Positions 17,717 to 27,948 are shown, numbered from the stretch's first letter. The stretch is DNA of 64,000 nucleotides from Armatimonadota bacterium (GCA_013314775.1 JABUFB010000008.1:496001-560000); one strand, 5' to 3'. Notes: generated from the sequence alone by a model not told the origin. A program made the numbers and translations.

Positions 17717-18952
17717 TCAACCCTCCGCGACTTCCATCGCCACTTCGCCCCACTTCTTCAGGCGCATGGGGTCGTAACGCACGGTGCTGATGTCCTTCAG
17801 AATAATCTCCAGCGGGCAGCCGTAACGCTTGCAGACCTCTCGCGTTGCCACTAGGTCTTCCCGCACGGCTTCGGCGTCGAAGGTATCCGTAGCAAGCAGC
17901 GCGGGACTCGGCTTGCGCGAATAGACGTACTCGCCCGCAATCTCGCTGGCCCCGCGTTCCTGATCCACCCAGGCGCTCATGGAGACTTTGCGAACATGGG
18001 GGATCATGCGCACTTCGGCCATCTTACGGTCCAGCGGGTCGCAGCAACCGTAATAGACCAGTCCGAACCGCTCGCAGATGCGGCTCGTGTAATCCACCTC
18101 GAACTCCCGGAACATCGCGGGAGAGACGGTTGAGAACATCTGGGCCAGTCCGAACATCCACAGGTCTTTGGTGCGCGGCTTATCCGGGTTGTAGCCGGGG
18201 GCGGGCAACTCATCCACCCACGCCCCCGTGCAGTGGATCAGGCTCTGCGGCCCGCACAGGAGGCCCTGCTCCTCGAGCTGGTCCAGCATGGTCAGGTAGC
18301 CTTCGGTCACCCGTCCCGCAAGCTTGTGCATGAGTTCCGGCTGATCGACCAGCGCCCAGAGCGCCCCTTCGACGCTCATCCAGGTACTGATCGGGTCCCA
18401 GAGCGACAGGTACGGGTCGACGCCCTCGGCTCGCAATTCCATGATGCCGTCAAAGATCTCGTGGGCCACGCTCATCCGCCGCTCGGTCTCGGCGGCGTCA
18501 TGGCTCACTCGGGGCGTTTTGATCTGCTCAAGGTCCTCTTCCGTCTTGAACTGGTTCACGAACCGGTGTCCAACCACCGAGTTCGTGGGGTCGGTGATTG
18601 CCCGCTCTTCCTCGACTCCCACGCCGAACCCCGTGTTGTGCACCGCCTTTGGCACGCGGATGAACGGTTCCACGACCATGTCCACGGGAAAGTACTTCCA
18701 CTGGAAGAGCGTGCGCCGCAGGAAGTTTTCGTAGCCGCGGCACTCGGGGTCCTCGCACCGCAGGGTGAGCTCGTCGTCGATGTTCATTTCATTCCAACAG
18801 ACTTGGTCGATCATCACCATGGGCCGCTGAGGCCGCAGGGCATTGAGAGCGCGCCAGAGTTTGCGTTTTTCCTCTTGCACAGGAAGCGCAGCGATCTCGG
18901 CAGTCCGGCATGCAAGGTCGCGCAAGATGGTCAGGTCATGTGGACTGGGCAT
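17717..18952 (-). CDS. URO-D-family protein
   Basis: 411 residues. The ATG at 18952 has GGGAG about eight bases upstream; an ORF extension 12 codons longer lacks one. C-terminal features (VDQERGASEIAGEYVYSRKPSPALL, CKRYGCPLEIILKDISTVRYDPMRLKKW) and the middle (LSLWDPISTWMSVEGALWALVDQPELMHKL) match long URO-D-like proteins often annotated as uroporphyrinogen-III decarboxylase. At about residue 302 is YGCCDPL, the position of the HxCG zinc motif in other members, here with paired cysteines. Probably a methyltransferase or another enzyme of this superfamily, not HemE. It stands alone, transcribed away from the sialidase-like gene. Confidence 0.75.
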   Translation of the reverse strand: MPSPHDLTILRDLACRTAEIAALPVQEEKRKLWRALNALRPQRPMVMIDQVCWNEMNIDDELTLRCEDPECRGYENFLRRTLFQWKYFPVDMVVEPFIRVPKAVHNTGFGVGVEEERAITDPTNSVVGHRFVNQFKTEEDLEQIKTPRVSHDAAETERRMSVAHEIFDGIMELRAEGVDPYLSLWDPISTWMSVEGALWALVDQPELMHKLAGRVTEGYLTMLDQLEEQGLLCGPQSLIHCTGAWVDELPAPGYNPDKPRTKDLWMFGLAQMFSTVSPAMFREFEVDYTSRICERFGLVYYGCCDPLDRKMAEVRMIPHVRKVSMSAWVDQERGASEIAGEYVYSRKPSPALLATDTFDAEAVREDLVATREVCKRYGCPLEIILKDISTVRYDPMRLKKWGEVAMEVAEG

Positions 18953-19370
18953 TGGCGATCTCCCACAAGAAGGTTCGTGACGGGTCACTCACGGCGAAAA
19001 GGGAAGGCACTAGAGAAGTCCGCATTATCCACGGCTATTCTCTGTACGCACGTCCTCGACCTTCAATCTTTGGCGTGTCCTGCACGCCCATTCTGCCGTA
19101 CCCAGTTCTGCGAAGAGCCTCGGCAGCGTCATCCCGCCACCATGATCGTGATCACCCCGGGTGAATGCGACATGGGCCCGCGGCATTTACCGTTTCCTAT
19201 TCTGCTCGCGCTTCACAGTATTCACGCGCCGGCGCGCCCATCTCAAGGTCGTAACGAATGCGTCTTCTGGCCCTGTTCGCCAGACTGAAGGAACTTACCG
19301 TCGCACCGGTGAATGTGCATTATTCTTCACCACTCGAATGCCGGCTTCGCTGGCCGGGAGAAGCTCTCCA
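18953..19370. other. 418-bp divergent intergenic region
   Basis: Lies between a URO-D gene (minus) and a sialidase-like gene (plus), so it should hold both promoters. I see a small palindrome GTGACGGGTCAC at 18977-18988 just upstream of the URO-D ribosome site, and no convincing -35/-10 pair. The open frame running through it toward the sialidase-like start looks noncoding and has no ribosome site. Confidence 0.45.
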
Positions 19371-20531
19371 ATGGCGATATCAGTGATCGCGCTCCTGTTG
19401 ATTCTTCTGTGCATGTCGGTTCATGCCGAGGAGGCGTACCCGCTCTGGGCAGGCGGCCCGTTCCCTCCGAAAGCTGAAATCCCGACGCTGGACGGTGTGG
19501 AGTTCTCGGTCATCAAGCCGTGGGAATTCGAGACCGACGGATACCGCTTTCTGCATGGAGTTGCCCTTGTCTGGCACAAGGGGCGTCTCTACGCGTCATT
19601 CGGGCACAATCGGGTCGGCGAGAACACCGCCACCGAGGAGGCGCGGGGGCGAATCAGCGACGACAGTGGGAAGACCTGGGGCGAGGTCTTCACCATCGAC
19701 CCCGGGGAGGGTGACCTCGCGGTGAGTCATGGCGTGTTCCTCTCGACAGGCGGCGAGCTCTGGGCCTTCCACGGCGCGTATTACAACACCATGGAACGCG
19801 TGCATACCCGCGCTTATCTACTGGACGAGCCCACCGGGACCTGGCAGCCGAGAGGAACCGTGGTCGAGGGCGGCTTCTGGCCCATGCAGGAGCCGCAGAA
19901 GATGCCTGACGGGAACTGGATAATGTCCGGCATCTCTGTGGGCGGCAGAAACCCCGCAGCAGTAGCAATCAGCCACGGTCACGACTTCACCCGCTGGGAC
20001 CTGGTGGCCATCCAGGCGGCGCCGGGCACCGGGAGCATGTGGGGCGAGTCGTCAGTCATCCTGGAGGGTAAGCGCGTGGTCAACATCGCCCGTTACGGCG
20101 CTCAGGCCGTGCCCCTGGTGGCCGTGAGCGAAGACTGCGGGCGCAGCTGGACCCAGTCGCGCCCCGGGAACATGCCCATGACCCCATCGAAGCCCTATTC
20201 TGGGACCTTGACCACAGGCCAGCGTTACCTGATTTGCACAATGGCTGCGGATACAGGCAGCCGGCGCGCACCCCTGACCATCGCAGTCAGCCGCCCCGGG
20301 GAGCAGCCCTTTGCGCGGGTCTTCACCATCCGGGACGCAGTACACCCCGGTGGCCCTGGCGAATCTCATCCCGGTGCAGGTCTCGCTTATCCGTACGCGG
20401 TCGAGTACGAAGGGAAGCTCTATGTGGGATACTCTAACAGCGGCGGACGTGGCGGGAAGGACCGCGCTAACTGGAACAATAACAGCGCCGAACTCGCGGT
20501 GATCCCGCTATCAGTGCTGGACGCTCGGTGA
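19371..20531 (+). CDS. secreted sialidase/BNR-repeat (Asp-box) protein
   Basis: 386 residues from ATG 19371 with GGGAG ten bases upstream. Signal peptide residues 1-20 (VIALLLILLCMSVHA). Two Asp boxes are clear: SDDSGKTW near residue 100 and SEDCGRSW near 255. They sit on a six-bladed propeller pattern with early motif RLYASFGHNRVGENT and late motif YPYAVEYEGKLYVGYSNSGG, as in exo-alpha-sialidase-like proteins. Sialidase activity itself is not certain, because the Arg triad cannot be assigned by eye; many relatives in environmental bacteria are uncharacterised. It converges on a URO-D gene with 19 bases between stops. Confidence 0.75.
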   Translation: MAISVIALLLILLCMSVHAEEAYPLWAGGPFPPKAEIPTLDGVEFSVIKPWEFETDGYRFLHGVALVWHKGRLYASFGHNRVGENTATEEARGRISDDSGKTWGEVFTIDPGEGDLAVSHGVFLSTGGELWAFHGAYYNTMERVHTRAYLLDEPTGTWQPRGTVVEGGFWPMQEPQKMPDGNWIMSGISVGGRNPAAVAISHGHDFTRWDLVAIQAAPGTGSMWGESSVILEGKRVVNIARYGAQAVPLVAVSEDCGRSWTQSRPGNMPMTPSKPYSGTLTTGQRYLICTMAADTGSRRAPLTIAVSRPGEQPFARVFTIRDAVHPGGPGESHPGAGLAYPYAVEYEGKLYVGYSNSGGRGGKDRANWNNNSAELAVIPLSVLDAR

Positions 20532-20550
20532 TCTAGCAGGAAGCCTGCGC

Positions 20551-21642
20551 CTACCACCTGGCCGGATATGTCCGCAGCCAGTCCACCACAGTGCGAATCG
20601 TGTCCGGACTGGTCGCAGGCGGCATGACCCCGGAAGAACTCACCACCAGGCCGCGATGGTGCGGCAAGGCGTCCAAGTCGCGCTCCAGCGTGGCGATGAT
20701 TTCCCTGGCCGGGCGCAGCCACAGGGCGGCGTTTGTGCCCCCGATGAGGCACTTGTTCGGGCACGCGGAGCGACCATCCAGGAGTGTGGTATTGCCCACC
20801 GGCGGGGATGTGAAGGCCTCGAAGGCTGCCACCGGCAGGGTGTCCAGGTCCGGAAGCAGCGCCTTCAGATACCCGCACATGTGCAGCACCATGCGCTTGC
20901 CATTGGCGACAGCACAGGTCGCATACTCGCGCAGCCGGGGCAAGACATCCGCGCGGAACTGGTCGGGCGAGTGTAGCGTGGTAGACGTGTTCTCCACCAT
21001 GTAGATGATATCCGCCGGGGTCGTCTCGCAGATAATCTCCGCCGCTCGCAGAAGGTTTCGGTGCATCGCGTCGAATAAGGCTTCTACCTCGCGCGGGTAG
21101 TCAGCCCACAGGTAGTGCCCATGGTCGATCCCCGCCAGGTGTTGCAGGAAATCCATCACCGGTGATGTGCCTATGCTGGTTGCCACGGCTGTGTCTGCAT
21201 TGCGCGCTTGCCGGCGTGCCTGCTCCAGCGCCGTTTCATCCAGTTCGATGCGCTCATCAAGATGCCACTCGGTGAGCATCTCCACGTCCTGCCGCGTGTG
21301 CAGTGGGAACTCCACCGGGTGCCAGGACTGGCTCAGGTCGTCGAACCGCTCCACCATGGTCAGCGTCCCCGATGGGCCGACGAACCGGGTGGTGCGCTCC
21401 CCGGGTTGCTCGTCCACCTCGCGGCTGGTCGTCGTGCGCACCCGCCGAATACACGGGCCCACGCCGCCGTGAGGTTCACTTCCCGCGAGTGAATGCAGTT
21501 GAGCCAGGGACTTGCCGGAGTGTTCCGCACGCTGCGACCGGGCGTAGGAGGCCTCGAGTTTCGCCCAGAAAGGCAGGCGGTCCAGGGGCTGGAAGTCCAA
21601 CGCGCCGAGCCAGCGCTCGCGGCTGCTCATCGTGTCTGCCAT
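20551..21642 (-). CDS. URO-D-family protein with HxCG motif (methyltransferase-like)
   Basis: 363 residues, GAGGTG upstream of ATG; a second in-frame ATG four codons later begins MSSRERWLGALDFQPLDRLPF, the classic family opening. H254-M-C256-G is the zinc-ligand motif of corrinoid:CoM methyltransferases (MtaA/MtbA type), with further cysteines C294 and C298. In that family the zinc activates a thiol or similar methyl acceptor. The gene follows the large GH42-like gene by 25 bases, so it is the last gene of a minus-strand operon of secreted glycosidases. No corrinoid-binding protein gene is nearby. Confidence 0.8.
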   Translation of the reverse strand: MADTMSSRERWLGALDFQPLDRLPFWAKLEASYARSQRAEHSGKSLAQLHSLAGSEPHGGVGPCIRRVRTTTSREVDEQPGERTTRFVGPSGTLTMVERFDDLSQSWHPVEFPLHTRQDVEMLTEWHLDERIELDETALEQARRQARNADTAVATSIGTSPVMDFLQHLAGIDHGHYLWADYPREVEALFDAMHRNLLRAAEIICETTPADIIYMVENTSTTLHSPDQFRADVLPRLREYATCAVANGKRMVLHMCGYLKALLPDLDTLPVAAFEAFTSPPVGNTTLLDGRSACPNKCLIGGTNAALWLRPAREIIATLERDLDALPHHRGLVVSSSGVMPPATSPDTIRTVVDWLRTYPARW

Positions 21643-21667
21643 CGGTCACCTCTGGTGGGTACTGAGT

Positions 21668-24600
21668 TCATTTCACCCGCAATAGCATGGCATCCAGCGG
21701 CTCGAGAACCAGGGTATCACCCTCAAGCACTCTATCGTTCCGCAGATCATGAATCTCTTTCACTGCCCGGCTGCCCACCGAGAGCCGCACCGCTTTGGGC
21801 TTGCCCCACAGGTTCACAATCGAGACCAACACCCCTTCGTTGTCCCGCGCCGACCGGTATTCCACGGCCCACGGCGCCTGGCCGTCGCAGCCCGTGACTG
21901 TGACCGGACGGCTGATGCACTCGGACTCCATCTCGGCCAGGAACATCGCCCAAAGGTCTCGCGCGCTTGCCTCACCGGGGAAGCGCTGCAGTGCGCTCTC
22001 GGGCAAGCTCAACGAGCGCGGGCGGCCGTACTCTCCCCGTCCACAGACGGGCGCATCGCCAATCACCCACAGCTTACCGCCGGAAGCGCAATAATCCGCC
22101 ACGGCTTGCGCGACGGAATCCGGCGCGTATTTCACGGACGGCGCAATCACCGCCCGGAAGCTCTTGAGTCTTCCCTGAACGGCTTGTCCTTCGGACACGA
22201 ACCGCACCGGAACACCGCACGCGTTGAGGGCCTCATACGCCCGCAGCATTGCGCCGTGGGACTCATCAGACCACAGCAGGGAGGTCATGCTGTACAGGAT
22301 TGCGATGGGCGCCTTTGCCCGCTGCAGCCTGACCACTTCGGGCGCAAGCCGCTGCAGGTCCAGTCCCACCTTGCCCACCGCCATCACGTTCTCCGGGCGA
22401 TGCAGGATGCTCCCCTCGAAGTCGCTGGTCCGGTCGTATGTACGCTCCCAGACCCAGATCATGCTGGCGCCGCGTCCGTGGATCGCCCCCTGCCAGAGCG
22501 CGAAATCTGTATGCACAGGGGGGATGAGCCGCTGCTCGCGATCCAGGATGATGTGGTCCTCTGTATTGATCACCGGAACCTGCCGCATCGACCGCTGTAA
22601 GTCGTAATACACGTTCTGGCCGAGCCAGTGGCCGGCGTATTGGTCGCCGAAACCGGCGAACATACAGGAGCAGTCGTTCCCATTCAGGTCGCCCATCCAG
22701 GCGAACTGCTCGGGGTCGCACCCCCATGTGAGATGCTGGCGGTCCACTGGCACACACATGACCTTGGCATGTGCCCAGGTTCCGGGGCGGGTCGCGTGGA
22801 CAACGTCGGCCATGAACCGGTGGTATTCAGAGAACTGGCGCATGTTGAAGCGTGCCATCTCGTAACGCAGAGGCGTCATCTCTTCCTCGCGAGGCAGGCT
22901 CCCCGTCTCGAGAACTGGCACTGCATCGAAGCTCTCGCAGTGGCTTCCCCACGCTTCGTTCAGGGCGCCGATGGACCCGAACTTCACGCGCAGATACTCC
23001 GTGAACGCATACCGACGGAAGGGGTCTTGTTGCCAGTTGGTGAAGGTGGGTTCGTTACTCAGGCAGACACTGTGCAGCGCCGGACTGTCCTTGATGGCGT
23101 TGAGCGAAGTGTGCAGGTGAGTCCGGAAAATCTCCCGTGCCTGCGGAGCATCCACTGCCAGCCCAAAGAACCCGCCGTCACCTTTCTGCAGCTCCGGCCA
23201 TTTCTGCAGTGCCCAACCCGGGAAGTAGTGTGGCGAGGCCAGCCAGCAGATCATCACATTGTTCTGTGCAGCAGTGTTCAGGGCCCGGCCGATGAAGTTG
23301 CGGACCGGTTCATCCGTCACCACATTCTCCGCCGGCTGCGTGGAGTTTGGTCCGCACTCGATCTGGATGATGTTTGCGCCCAGGTGCGTGAACTTAGGCA
23401 GGTCCCTGACAGCTGAGCTAAAGTGTCCGTACCCCGTGAAGAACACGGGCCTTCGCTCACGTTTCCCCGTGCTCGGTATCACGGTATCGGCCCAGAATGC
23501 GCCGTCTTTCGCCTCCACCGGACTTGTCACGAACCGCGGAACCAGCAGGGGCCTCGCTGTGCCGCTGAGGTACGCCTTCAATGCCCGTTCCGCTTCTGTC
23601 AGCGCCTGATCCAACACTGCCAGCACATGCTCTGCCCGCGCCGGGCGACCGTGTGTGATGTCATCCAGCGCGTAGTCCACGAAGTCCTGCGCGGTGGCGA
23701 TGGCCACCCGCTCGTAGTCCGTGGCAATGCCCTTTGTCTCCGCCTGCGCAGCGAGTTCCGCCACCTGGGCTGTTCGGTCACGCAGCCGCGCTGCGTCCTT
23801 CACGAGGCGGGCTTTCAGATCGCTCACTGTCACGGGCGCAGTACCCTGGGCGATCACACCCGCTGCGTCGGAGACTCTCGCCCGCAACATAACTGTGGAT
23901 ACGGGCAGCGCTCCCGCTGGCAGACGCGAGTGCAACTGCACCATGCCCGACGTTTCCGCGGCAAGCTCGGCGGAGGTCAGGGTGGTCTCCCTGCCCCGCT
24001 TGTCGACGGCCGCGATCTCCACCGTTGCGTTCTTTTCAAACGCAGCGCCCGGCACCACGACGACCTTTAGGTCCAGGGGCTCATCTACATAAGCCACAGT
24101 GCCGGCCGGCAGAACCGCAACACTCCGCGCGCCGCTGCTCATGGCCGTCACGTAGGACGCCGGGTCCTTGATCTTCCCGATGCCCTGGGTGAGCTCAATG
24201 TACCCGCGGCGACCGCTGCCGTCGTTATCGTTCACGAGCACATTCAGACCCAGCACCGGGCCGCCGGCACCCACGGTCACCCCGATGGCTCTCCAGAGGA
24301 ACGCGACTTCATAGACCGTGACCGCGCCTTCGCGCCGCACCGCGAGTCTGATGGCCTTGCTCTGATCTCCGAGACCCTGCGCCGCCTGCCAGCACTGCAC
24401 GCGCGCCACGCCGTCGTTGCCCAGCACCAGACTGTACTCGCTGTCGTGTGGGCCGTAACCGCTGGGGGTCTTCTCATGGCGCGGGTCGAAGGCTACCTGG
24501 AGCCCGTCATTGGTCCAAGCAACCGCTTCCGGAGGCGCCCAGTGGAGATCGTCGCGCACCGCAACGGACAGGTAGAGATGCTTAGCGTCTGTGACCGCCC

Positions 24601-25333
24601 GCAGGCTTGCACTCAGGTCGTCGTCGCCCCTGCGGTTGATCATCACCACTCCGGCATCGGCGGGCATTCGTGTCTCTGGTGCATCCGCAGGCCAGTCTGC
24701 GAGGTTACCGTCGATCTCCAGCGGCTGCTCCATGCGCGGCAAGAGCAAGTAGCCGGCCCTCGCAGCCGCACCCGGCGTCAGAGGACGAACCCGTGGCTTC
24801 AGCCCGAGAGGGTCGACCTCCTGGAAGCTCACATCATCCACCCAGAGCGCCTCGGTTTCGCTGTCAACGTTCACCCGCAGTTCGTACTGGCTCGCCGTCT
24901 CGGGCGCCGTCCAGCGCAGTTCCACCTGGGTCCAGTCGAAGTCACCCGAGGGGAGGGTCCTGCGCGATGCCCATTCTGGGCCGCCGCCGAACCAGCAGGT
25001 CCCAACGCCTCGGCCTTTCACCCAAAGACGGAGCACGTACTGGGACCCGGGCGCCAGGCCGCTGATGACCTGCGAGATTCCTCCGTAGACGTGGGGCTTC
25101 AGCGGAAGCTCGCTGTGTAGGCGCACGCTGCGCCTACCCGAATGGGCGACCGCATCATCAATGGCGAGCGTCTGCTTCTCGCCGTCAGAGGAGCCCCAGT
25201 GCCAGACATCCAATTTCCCGTCGCCCCGCTCGAAAGACCCATTGGTCACGAGATCGGGGCCGAGATCGTCTGCCGGAAGCATCGCCTGCGTCAAGCCCGC
25301 GAACACCACGAACAGCATCGCTCTCAGGTTCAT
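21668..25333 (-). CDS. secreted multidomain GH42-like beta-galactosidase
   Basis: 1221 residues. The ATG at 25333 has GGGAG nine bases upstream and starts a signal peptide (LRAMLFVVFAGLTQAMLPA); 57 upstream codons are discarded. Domains: CBM4/9-like jelly roll (about 28-172, LVTNGSFERGDG, WVDDVSFQEVD); CBM9-like domain (about 205-395, EIDGNLADWP, YLSVAVRDD, YEVAFLW); linker and helix (500-590); GH42-like TIM barrel (about 630-960) with acid/base E761 in SNEPTF and nucleophile probably E925 in VINTEDH; then a trimerisation-type Rossmann domain (IAILYSM, GGKLWVIGDAPVCG) and a C-terminal beta-domain. Role: extracytoplasmic cleavage of beta-galactosyl or related links. Upstream of a URO-D gene in one operon, downstream of the DUF4091 gene by 167 bases. 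Confidence 0.8.
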   Translation of the reverse strand: MNLRAMLFVVFAGLTQAMLPADDLGPDLVTNGSFERGDGKLDVWHWGSSDGEKQTLAIDDAVAHSGRRSVRLHSELPLKPHVYGGISQVISGLAPGSQYVLRLWVKGRGVGTCWFGGGPEWASRRTLPSGDFDWTQVELRWTAPETASQYELRVNVDSETEALWVDDVSFQEVDPLGLKPRVRPLTPGAAARAGYLLLPRMEQPLEIDGNLADWPADAPETRMPADAGVVMINRRGDDDLSASLRAVTDAKHLYLSVAVRDDLHWAPPEAVAWTNDGLQVAFDPRHEKTPSGYGPHDSEYSLVLGNDGVARVQCWQAAQGLGDQSKAIRLAVRREGAVTVYEVAFLWRAIGVTVGAGGPVLGLNVLVNDNDGSGRRGYIELTQGIGKIKDPASYVTAMSSGARSVAVLPAGTVAYVDEPLDLKVVVVPGAAFEKNATVEIAAVDKRGRETTLTSAELAAETSGMVQLHSRLPAGALPVSTVMLRARVSDAAGVIAQGTAPVTVSDLKARLVKDAARLRDRTAQVAELAAQAETKGIATDYERVAIATAQDFVDYALDDITHGRPARAEHVLAVLDQALTEAERALKAYLSGTARPLLVPRFVTSPVEAKDGAFWADTVIPSTGKRERRPVFFTGYGHFSSAVRDLPKFTHLGANIIQIECGPNSTQPAENVVTDEPVRNFIGRALNTAAQNNVMICWLASPHYFPGWALQKWPELQKGDGGFFGLAVDAPQAREIFRTHLHTSLNAIKDSPALHSVCLSNEPTFTNWQQDPFRRYAFTEYLRVKFGSIGALNEAWGSHCESFDAVPVLETGSLPREEEMTPLRYEMARFNMRQFSEYHRFMADVVHATRPGTWAHAKVMCVPVDRQHLTWGCDPEQFAWMGDLNGNDCSCMFAGFGDQYAGHWLGQNVYYDLQRSMRQVPVINTEDHIILDREQRLIPPVHTDFALWQGAIHGRGASMIWVWERTYDRTSDFEGSILHRPENVMAVGKVGLDLQRLAPEVVRLQRAKAPIAILYSMTSLLWSDESHGAMLRAYEALNACGVPVRFVSEGQAVQGRLKSFRAVIAPSVKYAPDSVAQAVADYCASGGKLWVIGDAPVCGRGEYGRPRSLSLPESALQRFPGEASARDLWAMFLAEMESECISRPVTVTGCDGQAPWAVEYRSARDNEGVLVSIVNLWGKPKAVRLSVGSRAVKEIHDLRNDRVLEGDTLVLEPLDAMLLRVK

Positions 25334-25500
25334 GTCTGGCGCTCCCTTGGCTGCCGCAGTCCACACATATCGCGGTTCAGTTCCCCGCCGCCGCGGTCCA
25401 TCCCTTGTCTTGCCGGCGCTGTCGAGCAGGCCTGGAGCGCCAGGGAGGCGCGATGGCCGCTCACCTCGCGGCACCGGGTATATCGAGCACCCCAGCGCCC

Positions 25501-27948
25501 TCACAGCGTCTCGAGTGCATCCAAGATCCTTTCGCGGACACGGTCAGCCGCAGCGCGGTCCCTAGGCTGGTCCCAGGTGTAGTTGCGCCCGTCATCGCCT
25601 GCAAGCACTTCCGAAGGACCGTCTTCCAGGAGCTGTCTCGCGTGTCGCACGGCCTCCTCTTCCCCACGCCCTGCCGCGTCAAGGGCCGCTACCCGATCGC
25701 GCAACATCGTCAGGTATTCGAAGTCCTGGGCGCTTTCGCGCACGGCTTCCATCCACTTGCCGGAAGTCACCGAAGTGTCGTCCAGGTAGTAAGGGCAATA
25801 GGGTCCGCGCCCGGCCGTCGCGTACTCGTTCCAGACTGACACGCGCCCTGTGTCGGTGAAGGCCCAGAAGCTCGAACCCCTGCCGCCCTCCGCGAAGATG
25901 TGCCACGCCTGCGCAAGGTAGTAGGCGTAGGGGTCGAAACGCCGCGCGGGACCGTCTGCGGAATAGAACCACAGTTCTTTGCCCTTTTCGCGCTGGGCCG
26001 CGAAGAATCCAGGGAACCACTTGGTGCCCAGCCACTGCGGCCTGTGAGGGCAGAGCACATCCATTTGCTCGAACATGGCCAGGGGCTTCTCCGGGTCTCC
26101 CGGCTGGGGATCGACGAACATGAGCAGTTCCGGCGCGGCAGCGTTGATGGCCCGGGCCCACTGCTCGTTGATGGCGTACCCGCGCTCATCGTGGGGCTCA
26201 TCATAGATCAGGATTCCGAGCTGTCCTGGTTCCAGCCCGAGGTCCCGCATGTGCCGGGACCAGAAACGCGCCCAGTTGCCGAGACGCATTTCGAAATCCG
26301 CACTCCCCATGGCGGCCCCTGCGAAGCTGTCGGTTTTCGCCAGGAAGACCATGTAACGCTCGGCAGTGGGCCAGTCACGCACCCAGCGGTCGAACTGCGT
26401 GGTATCGGGCGGCTCAACAAGCTGGTTGTCCTCGCCGAATGTCCCTGAAGGGGTGACTGCGGCCGTGCCCCAGGTAACGTTGACTCGCATGTCCTGCAGG
26501 TACTCGATGACCGCGTCCCGGTTCTGCGGCGTCACCCCGTACTGGCTGTCGCGCTCGGTGTAGTCCCAACCGCCCACGAGGAGCGAGGTTCTTTCTGGAA
26601 ACCGCACCGAGGAGATCACCAGCGTTGTCGGGACCTTCGCCTGCATCCCTCCAATGCCGCTGACCGTGAGCGTTCCCGAGTACTTCCCCGCATCCAGGTT
26701 CTCGGGGCGAAATTGAACCCACGCCTGCACGGTCATCCCGGCGGGAGCATTGATCAGCCAGTCCGCGCCGTCTTGTTCAGCCTGCGGGAGCGCGGCGGCG
26801 ACGGACTCGAAACGCCGCGTGCCTACGTGCAGGACCTCGTACACCGTGATGTAGTCCGCCGCGTCGCCGCCCGGAAGCCCATCGATGCGCAGCCGTAACG
26901 TCCCGTCTTCCTCGCCGGCATTGGTGAAGTTCACCACTTCCGCGCGGACTTCGCCGTTCATCATGCGCACATCGATCGCCGCGGCGGGACCATCGGCCGC
27001 CGGCTCCATCCACGGGACGAGGTGCTCCCAGCGATGAGTCTGCCAGACGCGCAGTTCCGGCTTGCCCTGGGCACGCCACACCTCGGCCTGCAGCCGGAAA
27101 ATCTCACGCTCCAGATCGTTCATCGGCAACACCGCGCGGAATGTCTCGATGGGCGGCACGGGCATCTCCTTGATCGCCTGCGTCAGTCTGTGGATGTGCG
27201 TCTCGAACGCGGCGCGCTGTTCACTGCTCAGACCGGGAGCGGCGATGCTGTCGCGAACCGCCTCGAGATCCCGCCGCAGCTGCTCGCGGATCATCAGGCC
27301 AAAGAACTCCACGTTCAGGTGCGCCGGAACGTCGGTCACTGCGGGGCCGGGCAGTTCAGCGGTAAGAAGCTCGTCCGGGCCGCGGTAGACCTCGATCTCA
27401 TCCGCGAAAAGGTACACCTCGCCGGGTTGCATCGCAAGCTGTACGAACCGCCCGTGCGCGCGGATATTGTGGGTGAAGATGCGCAGCACCGTGTAGGTGC
27501 CGTACTCGGGCAGATTCTCGCGGCCGTACAGCTCCATCAGGTCGCCCAGACCGTGCCAGGTATTACCGTCGTCGCTCACGAAAATCACGATATGGCTTGG
27601 CCAGCGCACATCCGCGACCCCTGCCGCAGTATTGAAGGACAGCCCGGCAATCGGCTGCACCTGTCCCAGGTCGATGGTGACGAACACATTGCGCGATCCG
27701 GACCATCCCACGGTGGTCTTCCGGGTCCAGAAGTGCCCCTGCGAGTACTCGCCGTCAGTGAGCTGCGTGGCGTCGTCCGCATCGGCGCAGAGGGCGTAGT
27801 TCGGCGCTGTCATGGTGTACGGCGCACCCAGGGCCACATTGGGCCCGGGCGGCTCAGAGACCGCCTGAGTGGCATCCTGGGCGCACGAGATGCCCATGAG
27901 CACGAGAACTCCGACCACAACGAGTGACAACACCGAATTCTGTCGCAC
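25501..27948 (-). CDS. secreted F5/8-type-C plus DUF4091 (GH123-like) protein
   Basis: 815 residues from a GTG start. N-terminal signal (VVVGVLVLMGISCAQ), perhaps a lipoprotein, although the lipobox is imperfect. Residues ~38-195 form a discoidin/F5-8C-like jelly roll (NVALGAPYTM, FVTIDLGQVQPIAGLSFNT, IVIFVSDDGNTW). After a helical linker, about 430-800 resemble the DUF4091/GH123 catalytic region: SLLVGGWDYTER, ILIYDEPHDERG, ELLMFVDPQPGD, GSSFWAFTDTG and the family ending ESAQDFEYLTMLRDRV. The adjacent D-E of YDEP is the catalytic pair expected for GH123-type N-acetyl-galactosaminidases; substrate not certain. Divergent from the GH42-like/DUF4091 pair at 28.1 kb. Confidence 0.72.
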   Translation of the reverse strand: MRQNSVLSLVVVGVLVLMGISCAQDATQAVSEPPGPNVALGAPYTMTAPNYALCADADDATQLTDGEYSQGHFWTRKTTVGWSGSRNVFVTIDLGQVQPIAGLSFNTAAGVADVRWPSHIVIFVSDDGNTWHGLGDLMELYGRENLPEYGTYTVLRIFTHNIRAHGRFVQLAMQPGEVYLFADEIEVYRGPDELLTAELPGPAVTDVPAHLNVEFFGLMIREQLRRDLEAVRDSIAAPGLSSEQRAAFETHIHRLTQAIKEMPVPPIETFRAVLPMNDLEREIFRLQAEVWRAQGKPELRVWQTHRWEHLVPWMEPAADGPAAAIDVRMMNGEVRAEVVNFTNAGEEDGTLRLRIDGLPGGDAADYITVYEVLHVGTRRFESVAAALPQAEQDGADWLINAPAGMTVQAWVQFRPENLDAGKYSGTLTVSGIGGMQAKVPTTLVISSVRFPERTSLLVGGWDYTERDSQYGVTPQNRDAVIEYLQDMRVNVTWGTAAVTPSGTFGEDNQLVEPPDTTQFDRWVRDWPTAERYMVFLAKTDSFAGAAMGSADFEMRLGNWARFWSRHMRDLGLEPGQLGILIYDEPHDERGYAINEQWARAINAAAPELLMFVDPQPGDPEKPLAMFEQMDVLCPHRPQWLGTKWFPGFFAAQREKGKELWFYSADGPARRFDPYAYYLAQAWHIFAEGGRGSSFWAFTDTGRVSVWNEYATAGRGPYCPYYLDDTSVTSGKWMEAVRESAQDFEYLTMLRDRVAALDAAGRGEEEAVRHARQLLEDGPSEVLAGDDGRNYTWDQPRDRAAADRVRERILDALETL

